Below the pieces are notes generated by a model that saw only the letters and a list, made by a program, of their open reading frames with translations, did not search any database and had not been told where the DNA came from. A DNA stretch of 64,000 nucleotides. It comes from an uncultured Eubacteriales bacterium. GTDB taxonomy: Bacteria; Bacillota; Clostridia; Oscillospirales; Oscillospiraceae. Location: positions 17,090-81,089 of the forward strand of contig URAZ01000013.1 of assembly GCA_900545925.1 (NCBI GenBank). The letters are read 5' to 3'. Positions within the stretch are counted from its first letter, which is position 1. Every line of letters begins with the position of its first letter. Below are positions 59,111 to 64,000 of the stretch, one piece after another. Position numbers and translations under genes: made by a program.

Positions 59111-61438
59111 ATGGACATAGAACGCATTCTGAAGGAAATGACGCTGGAGGACAAGATCGCACTGTGCTCCGGCGCAAGCTTCTGGGAAACCAAGCGATTT
59201 GAACGATACGGCATCCCCGCGCTTTTCATGTGTGACGGCCCCCACGGTCTGCGAAAGCAGGAGGATGCGGCGGATATGCTGGGCGTGAATAACTCCCGTC
59301 CCGCGACCTGTTTTCCGGCGGAGGTCACGACTGCCGGCAGCTGGGATCCTGCGCTGTTGGAACAGATCGGCGCGGCCATCGGCGAAGAGGCACGGGAGCA
59401 GGACGTCGGACTCGTCCTCGGGCCGGGAGCCAATCTCAAACGTAATCCGCTCTGCGGGCGGAATTTTGAGTATTTCAGTGAGGACCCGTATCTGGCAGGT
59501 AAACTGGCAGCAGGCTTTATCCGGGGGCTGGAAGCGCAGGGTGTCGGCACGAGTCTCAAGCATTTTGCCGCCAATTCACAAGAACTGGACCGCTTTACCT
59601 CTGACAGCATTCTGGACGGGCGCACGCTGCGGGAACTATACCTGACAGCTTTTGAGATTGCCGTCAGAGAGGGAAGTCCCGCTGCGGTCATGTGCGCCTA
59701 CCCCAAGCTGAACGGTGTTCACTGCTCCGACAGCAAAGAACTGCTGACGGATATACTGCGTACTGAATGGGGCTTTGATGGTATGGTCGTTACGGACTGG
59801 GGGGCGATGAATGACCGGATTGCGGGCTTCCGCGCAGGCTGCGATCTGAATATGCCCGGCGGCAGCGCCTATATGGAAAAGGAAGTCCTCGCGGCAGTCA
59901 GGGGTGGAAGTCTGCCGGAGTGCTGCGTGGACGATTCTGCACGGCGCGTGCTGCAGCTTGTATTCCGCGCGGCCGAAACGCAGAGAACCCCCGCATCCTG
60001 CAACTATGAAGCCCATCATGCCCTCGCAAAACGGGCGGCGGCAGAAGGCGCGGTGCTCCTGAAAAACGAGAACGGCATCCTGCCGCTGGAGTCAGATACA
60101 AAAATCGCCGTTATCGGCGCAATGGCGGAAAATCTGCGTTATCAGGGGGCAGGTTCCAGCCATATCAACCCACTGCGGCTTTCGCAGCCGCTGGAGTTCC
60201 TGCCCGGCGCGATATATGCACCCGGCTGCGATGCGCAGGGCGATACAACGGAGGCTCTGCTGGCGGAAGCGAAACGGGCGGCAGAAAAAGCAGAGATTGC
60301 CGTCATTTTTGCGGGCCTTCCCGGACGGTATGAATCCGAGGGCTTTGACCGGGAGGACATGAAGCTGCCGGATGGGCATCTGCGGATGATAGAAGCCGTG
60401 GCCTGCACGAACCCCAATACGGTGGTCGTGCTTCTGTGCGGCGGTGTGGTGGAATGCCCGTGGGAGGAGCGCGTAAAGGCTATCCTCTACATGGGTCTGC
60501 CCGGTCAGGCAGGCGGAGAAGCAGTCGCCGATCTGCTCTATGGCTGCGCCAATCCCAGCGGAAAACTGGCCGAAAGCTGGCCGTACAGGTATGAAGATGT
60601 ACCGTCTTCTGAACTATACGGAAAAACCGCGGACGCACTGTATCAGGAAGGGCTTTACGTCGGCTACCGGTACTATGACAAGGCGGGCGTTCCTGTCCGC
60701 TGGCCGTTCGGCTATGGATTAAGCTACACAAAATTCACATATTCCAATCTGACACTCTCCGGTGATACGGTTTTCGTTACCGTCAAAAATACCGGAAGCA
60801 TTGCCGGTGCGGAGGTCGTGCAGCTTTATGTCGAAGCGCCGCAAAACAGCCTGCACCGTCCCGTGCGGGAACTAAAAGGCTTTCAAAAGCTGTTCCTGCA
60901 GCCAAACGAGAGCCGCGAGGCTGTTTTCCGTCTGACCGACCGCAGCTTTGCTGTCTGGCAGGACGGTTGGAAGATTCCAGTCGGACAATATACTGTCAGC
61001 ATCGGCGGCCTGACCGCACCCGTTATAAAGCACGGCGAAACGCTGCCTGTTCCGGCATGGCAGCGCGGCAGCTGGTATCAAAGCTGCACCGGTAAGCCAA
61101 ACAAAAAGGACTGGGAAGCAATGCTGGGCCGGGAGTATATACCGCCGGTTCTGAAAAAAGGCGCTTTTACCATGGACAATACGGTCATGGAAATGAAGGG
61201 TTACAGCCTTATTATGAAGATCATGTATAAAGCGGTTGAAGCGACCATCGCAAAAGGCTTCGGCGGCAAAAAAGATTACAAGAACCCGGAATTCCGCATG
61301 ATGATGAACGCTTCGGCCGGTGCGCCGCTTCGCAGCATGCAGATCTCCGGCGGCATAAAGGGCGGCGTGCTGCCCGGCATGCTGGAGCTTGCCAACGGTC
61401 ATATCCTCCGGGGACTTTGGAGAATGCTCCGCGGCTGA
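59111..61438 (+). CDS. Beta-glucosidase-type GH3 glycosidase
   Basis: A 775-residue GH3 enzyme, cytoplasmic (no signal peptide). FMCDGPHGLRKQEDA starts the barrel, KHFAANSQELDRFTSD is the KHF/AANxQE motif, and DGMVVTDWGAMNDR contains the nucleophile aspartate. A fibronectin III-like domain (VRELKGFQKLFLQPNESREA) and a ~100-residue C-terminal extension follow. It should remove the sugar (probably glucose) exposed after GH78. GAGG lies 9 bases before the ATG and 6 bases after the GH78 stop. Confidence 0.92.
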   Translation: MDIERILKEMTLEDKIALCSGASFWETKRFERYGIPALFMCDGPHGLRKQEDAADMLGVNNSRPATCFPAEVTTAGSWDPALLEQIGAAIGEEAREQDVGLVLGPGANLKRNPLCGRNFEYFSEDPYLAGKLAAGFIRGLEAQGVGTSLKHFAANSQELDRFTSDSILDGRTLRELYLTAFEIAVREGSPAAVMCAYPKLNGVHCSDSKELLTDILRTEWGFDGMVVTDWGAMNDRIAGFRAGCDLNMPGGSAYMEKEVLAAVRGGSLPECCVDDSARRVLQLVFRAAETQRTPASCNYEAHHALAKRAAAEGAVLLKNENGILPLESDTKIAVIGAMAENLRYQGAGSSHINPLRLSQPLEFLPGAIYAPGCDAQGDTTEALLAEAKRAAEKAEIAVIFAGLPGRYESEGFDREDMKLPDGHLRMIEAVACTNPNTVVVLLCGGVVECPWEERVKAILYMGLPGQAGGEAVADLLYGCANPSGKLAESWPYRYEDVPSSELYGKTADALYQEGLYVGYRYYDKAGVPVRWPFGYGLSYTKFTYSNLTLSGDTVFVTVKNTGSIAGAEVVQLYVEAPQNSLHRPVRELKGFQKLFLQPNESREAVFRLTDRSFAVWQDGWKIPVGQYTVSIGGLTAPVIKHGETLPVPAWQRGSWYQSCTGKPNKKDWEAMLGREYIPPVLKKGAFTMDNTVMEMKGYSLIMKIMYKAVEATIAKGFGGKKDYKNPEFRMMMNASAGAPLRSMQISGGIKGGVLPGMLELANGHILRGLWRMLRG

Positions 61439-61457
61439 ACGCGGCTATTAAAAAATG

Positions 61458-61489
61458 GCAGGCCCGCCTCGCGCGGGCCTGCTGTTTTT
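61458..61489 (+). terminator. Terminator of the rhamnoside operon
   Basis: GCAGGCCCGC, short loop, GCGGGCCTGC, TGTTTTT, 20 bases after the GH3 stop. Confidence 0.88.
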
Positions 61490-61623
61490 GCTGTATAAAG
61501 AAAACCACCTTCCTCTATGTCTGGAACAAACCCCAGCCGGTACGAAAGGTTCCTACCGGAAAATGCGCGGTATTGAGGTATCAAGAGGTGCTTCAGACGA
61601 ATGGCCAAATTCCATAGGTGCTG

Positions 61624-61953
61624 TTAAGTACTGATTTCGCCGTCAAAGAGAAACACCTGTGCCAGATGCGGCTGTGCGCCGCTCTTTGGATCCCGTTCCA
61701 TACGGATCACATCACGCATATATGCGCGCCATCGTGCACTGACAGGCGCGTCCCTCTGCACGGCAAGCGCCGTTTTCAGATCGTCACATTCGTAATAGCC
61801 GAAAAGCGTATCGCCTGTCTGCCAGATTGAATAGTTCCGGATACCGGCGCGGCGAAACATCTCCAGCATCTCCGGCCAGATCTCGTCATGCCGCCTGCAA
61901 TATTCCGCTATTTTTCCGGGCAGAACAGCGGCTTTCCACGCGTATCGCTCTAT
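61624..61953 (-). CDS. rhaM: L-rhamnose mutarotase with an ATA start codon
   Basis: A 109-residue protein of the RhaM (DUF718) family, which interconverts rhamnose anomers. It aligns with the known pattern from its first residues: EYCRRHDEIWPEML (catalytic Tyr and His), IRNYSIWQTGDTLFGYYE, and WRAYMRDVIRMERDP. The frame has only one position with a Shine-Dalgarno (AAAAGGAG, 5 bases away) and there the codon is ATA; the next ATG (61869) would delete the catalytic histidine. An in-frame TAG lies seven codons upstream of the ATA. So the gene is complete but its start is ATA, either used as a rare start or a point mutation. It complements GH78 and GH3 transcribed from the other strand. Confidence 0.75.
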   Translation of the reverse strand: MERYAWKAAVLPGKIAEYCRRHDEIWPEMLEMFRRAGIRNYSIWQTGDTLFGYYECDDLKTALAVQRDAPVSARWRAYMRDVIRMERDPKSGAQPHLAQVFLFDGEIST

Positions 61954-61971
61954 TTTTTCTCCTTTTCGCCG

Positions 61972-62157
61972 CTATGGGCAGAATATTTTTCCGGTTGACC
62001 ACAAGCATGCGCCGCATGTCGGTGCTTCTCCGAGAAAACAGTCACAGAGATTTGTTTCCCGATCTTCGCAGCCCCAGCAATCCATGCAGAATGGAAAGTA
62101 AAACGTCCGCACGCGGTGACGGAAGGCAGCATATGCCCTTTTTGATCCGTCTAAAAT
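61972..62157 (-). CDS. Cys-rich small ORF upstream of rhaM, ATT start
   Basis: In the same frame as rhaM and ending 18 bases before it, this 61-codon ORF carries eight cysteines (FCMDCWGCEDRETNLCDC and later CGACLWSTGKIFC), suggesting metal or disulfide binding. A Shine-Dalgarno (GAGGAG) sits exactly 8 bases before an ATT; no ATG/GTG with a usable spacing exists (the GTG touching GAGGAG is too close). I do not recognise a family. Like rhaM, it would need a non-canonical start. Confidence 0.3.
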   Translation of the reverse strand: MLDGSKRAYAAFRHRVRTFYFPFCMDCWGCEDRETNLCDCFLGEAPTCGACLWSTGKIFCP

Positions 62158-62280
62158 TTTTACCACTCCTCACATTTCAGACTTGACATTTAATAGTTAG
62201 TCTTTCCTAACATCTTGTGACCCGCGTCCCCCCCATGTGTTCCACACCTGTCTGTGGCATTTTATGTGGTCAAAAGCAGA

Positions 62281-62308
62281 GCCTCGCCGGAGCTGCTCCG
62301 GTGAGGGC
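62281..62308. other. GC-rich hairpin in the gap before marR
   Basis: CTCgCCGGAG / CTCCGGtGAG, followed on the minus strand by a weak T tract (TCTGCTTTTG). No gene ends here in either orientation, so it may be a leftover terminator. The surrounding bases 62158-62428 show no other gene. Confidence 0.45.
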
Positions 62309-62428
62309 TTTGTAGTGTTCTTGATGACCATACCCTCCACCCGATAAAATAACAGAAAACCCACGACGGGACCGCCTCACGGCGTTGAATGCTATAATCA
62401 AAGAGTAATGGCTGTGCGGAACTTTGCT

Positions 62429-62478
62429 GTTGACATTTCAACATCCATGTGGTATAGTCCGAAAGTTGAGATTTCAAC
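62429..62478 (+). promoter_or_regulatory. Promoter and two operators of the marR-degV operon
   Basis: TTGACA, 17 bases, TATAGT (62430-62458). Two copies of GTTGAnATTTCAAC, at 62429-62442 and 62465-62478, overlap the -35 box and lie just after the -10 box. Their 36-base spacing suits MarR dimers bound at both sites for autorepression. Confidence 0.8.
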
Positions 62479-62507
62479 AAAAGCATTCGTGAGAGAGGAG
62501 CGCAGCC

Positions 62508-62954
62508 ATGCAGGAGCGATTTGAGACGTTTACGGTTTTGATCAACCGGATCAGCCGCGACATACGGAGGATAAAAAATCAGGAGATGGCCGCCTATCAT
62601 CTGCGAAGTGCCCATGTGTCCTGTCTGTACTACATATATTCTCTGGATGGCGTGACTGCGGCGGAGCTGTGCGAGCACTGCGAGGAGGACAAGGCGACCA
62701 TTTCCCGTGCGTTGGAGCATCTTGAAAGTAACGGATTTATCGTCCGGAATTCTGAACGGGCCAAACGGTACAGAAGCCCTTTGCGCTTGACTGAAAAAGG
62801 TCAGGAGGCCGGCAAACGGATCGCGGAGAAAATCAGCGCCGTCCTTGATACGGTCAGCAGTACCCTTACGGAGGACGAACGAGCGACATTTTACCGCAGC
62901 CTTTCTGCCATCAGCATAAGTCTTGAGGCCATCGCTCAAAATAGCGAAGAATAG
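62508..62954 (+). CDS. MarR-family regulator
   Basis: A 148-residue winged-helix protein: VSCLYYIYSLDGVTAAELCE, then DKATISRALEHLESNGFIVR and a wing KRYRSPLRLTEKGQ. Operators upstream indicate autoregulation. GAGAGGAG lies 8 bases before the ATG. It is followed by degV 13 bases after its stop. Confidence 0.88.
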   Translation: MQERFETFTVLINRISRDIRRIKNQEMAAYHLRSAHVSCLYYIYSLDGVTAAELCEHCEEDKATISRALEHLESNGFIVRNSERAKRYRSPLRLTEKGQEAGKRIAEKISAVLDTVSSTLTEDERATFYRSLSAISISLEAIAQNSEE

Positions 62955-62967
62955 GAGATTGACGAAA

Positions 62968-63810
62968 TTGAAAACAAGGATTATTGTTGATTCCACTGCG
63001 GACTTAGTTCCTGAGATCAAAGCACGGGTATCTACGGTACCCCTCACCGTTCATTTCGGGCAGGAGGAATACATTGATGGCGTGACCATCGACAACAAAA
63101 CATTTTATGAAAAGCTCATCGAAAGCGATGTGCTGCCCACCACCAGTCAGGCAACGCCGGACGCCTTTATAAAGGAATTTGAAAAGGCAAGGCAGGCGGG
63201 CGAATCAGCCGTTGTTATTACCCTTGCATCCAAATTTTCCGGCACATATCAAAGCGCCATGATCGCGGCGGCGGATTATGAAAACATTTATGTTGTAGAT
63301 GGTACCAGCGCAGCGATGGGAACAGGGATTCTGGTGGAGCTTGCGTTCCGCCTCTTGGATGCAGGAATGACCGCAGAGGAAACTGCGCAGGCACTGGAGG
63401 AAGAGAAGAAAAAAATCGTTGTTGTGGCGCTGGTAGATACCCTCGAATACCTCAAGCGGGGCGGCCGCATTTCAAAGACAGCCGCATTCGCCGGAGGGGT
63501 ACTGAATATCAAGCCCGTGCTTTCCGTTATTGACGGCGAGATTCACCTGCTGGGAAAAGCACGCGGCTCCAAAATGGGGAACAATCTGCTCGTTCAGGAG
63601 ATCGACAAGGCCGGCGGCATTGATTTCAGCAGGCCGGTTCTGCTGGGCTACAGTGGAATTTCTGACGCGCTGCTGCTAAAGTATATCGAAGACAGCCGTC
63701 ACATCTGGGAGGGAAAACTGAAAGAAATTCGCTATACGACCGTAGGAAGTGTGATCGGAACCCATGCGGGTCCCGGCGCTGTTGTGGTAGCGTTTTTCAA
63801 GAATCAATAA
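62968..63810 (+). CDS. DegV-family fatty-acid-binding protein
   Basis: A 280-residue protein (LKTRIIVDSTADLVPE...; TTG start) of the DegV/FakB fold. TSQATPDAFIKEFEKA and TLASKFSGTYQSAMIAA contain the ligand-binding Ser/Thr region, and LVDTLEYLKRGGRISKTAAF the later conserved block. DegV proteins bind fatty acids, some as substrates of the FakA kinase, which is not seen here. The TTG at 62968 was chosen because AGGAG lies 10-11 bases upstream; the frame continues back to overlap marR. Confidence 0.85.
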   Translation: MKTRIIVDSTADLVPEIKARVSTVPLTVHFGQEEYIDGVTIDNKTFYEKLIESDVLPTTSQATPDAFIKEFEKARQAGESAVVITLASKFSGTYQSAMIAAADYENIYVVDGTSAAMGTGILVELAFRLLDAGMTAEETAQALEEEKKKIVVVALVDTLEYLKRGGRISKTAAFAGGVLNIKPVLSVIDGEIHLLGKARGSKMGNNLLVQEIDKAGGIDFSRPVLLGYSGISDALLLKYIEDSRHIWEGKLKEIRYTTVGSVIGTHAGPGAVVVAFFKNQ

Positions 63811-63811
63811 A

Positions 63812-64000
63812 AAGCAGATCACACCGCGCATCGGAGATATTCCGCTGAAAAAACTGACCGGACGCGATCTGCGGCATCCACACGATGCTGCACAATGCAC
63901 TCGACCGCGCGGTCAAAGAGAGGTTGATCGTGCGCAATCCGGCAGACGACTGTGTACCGCCCAAAATTCCAAAGCACGAGATGAAGATCCTGCCGCCAGA
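63812..64000 (+). pseudogene. Remnant of a tyrosine-recombinase integrase, cut by the window end
   Basis: Two pieces of one integrase N-terminal (SAM-like) domain lie in different frames. 63812-63874 encodes ITPRIGDIPLKKLTGRDLR, and from 63876 a +1 frame encodes IHTMLHNALDRAVKERLIVR, then NPADDCVPPKIPKHEMKILPP. The fragments are normally separated by ~35 residues, so an internal deletion joined them out of frame. There is no start codon in the first piece. The gene may continue past the window. Confidence 0.7.

Noticed and set aside
1..64000. CRISPR arrays, tRNA and rRNA genes
   Set aside because: No evenly spaced direct repeats, cloverleaf structures or rRNA-like stretches were found on reading both strands.

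Overview
The window reads as chromosomal DNA of a GC-rich, low-oxygen Gram-positive gut bacterium, most likely Oscillospiraceae/Ruminococcaceae (Clostridia). The grounds are Firmicutes-type ribosome binding sites and sigma-A promoters (many TTGACA-17-TATAAT), an IspH-S1 fusion, split GcvPA/GcvPB, RemA, CdaA/CdaR, SLH and LPxTG surface proteins, and lysine and glycine riboswitches. No rRNA, tRNA, CRISPR array or intact mobile element was seen.

Layout. 1-850: end of a zinc-type dehydrogenase gene. 0.9-5.2 kb: a large LPxTG surface protein with His/Cys repeats. 5.3-7.3 kb: an NhaC-family transporter behind a lysine riboswitch. 7.3-8.7 kb: DUF3343 protein plus cysteine desulfurase-like enzyme. 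8.8-14.4 kb: phosphodiester glycosidase, bactofilin/YhbD pair, MarR-MATE pair, EamA transporter. 14.5-16.9 kb: small proteins, ArsC-like protein, SLH-lysozyme. 17-24.1 kb: housekeeping run cdaA-cdaR-yicC-remA-gmk-rpoZ, then priA. 24.2-32.6 kb: tex, and divergently a HAD phosphatase followed by rpiR-yhiN-cmk-plsC-ispH/rpsA. 32.6-39.7 kb: a tandem glycine riboswitch driving metV, a gcvT-SHMT fusion, gcvH, gcvPA and gcvPB. 39.7-45.9 kb: two TetR regulators and a tightly coupled sugar kinase / class II aldolase / GtrA / class III aminotransferase operon. 46-53.8 kb: rarA, nth, a GT4 glycosyltransferase, a PRTase, an NCS2 permease, and psuK-psuG. 53.8-62.2 kb: a rhamnoside utilisation locus (AraC, GPH transporter, GH78, GH3, RhaM). 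62.4-64 kb: MarR-DegV and an integrase remnant.

How the parts work together. The glycine operon couples glycine sensing to glycine cleavage, serine formation (the SHMT half of the fusion) and a methylene-THF reductase accessory subunit (MetV), so it is a one-carbon module. The rhamnoside locus should import a rhamnosyl-glycoside, remove rhamnose (GH78) and glucose (GH3), and equilibrate rhamnose anomers (RhaM). PRTase, NCS2 permease and psuK-psuG form a nucleobase salvage neighbourhood.

Most unusual points: the GcvT-SHMT fusion; the IspH-S1 fusion with a strong Shine-Dalgarno exactly at the internal S1 start; a complete rhaM whose only usable start is ATA, next to a Cys-rich ORF with an ATT start at ideal spacing; the kinase/aldolase/GtrA/aminotransferase operon of unknown substrate; and a dispersed ~106 bp palindromic element present three times, once inside the gcv operon.
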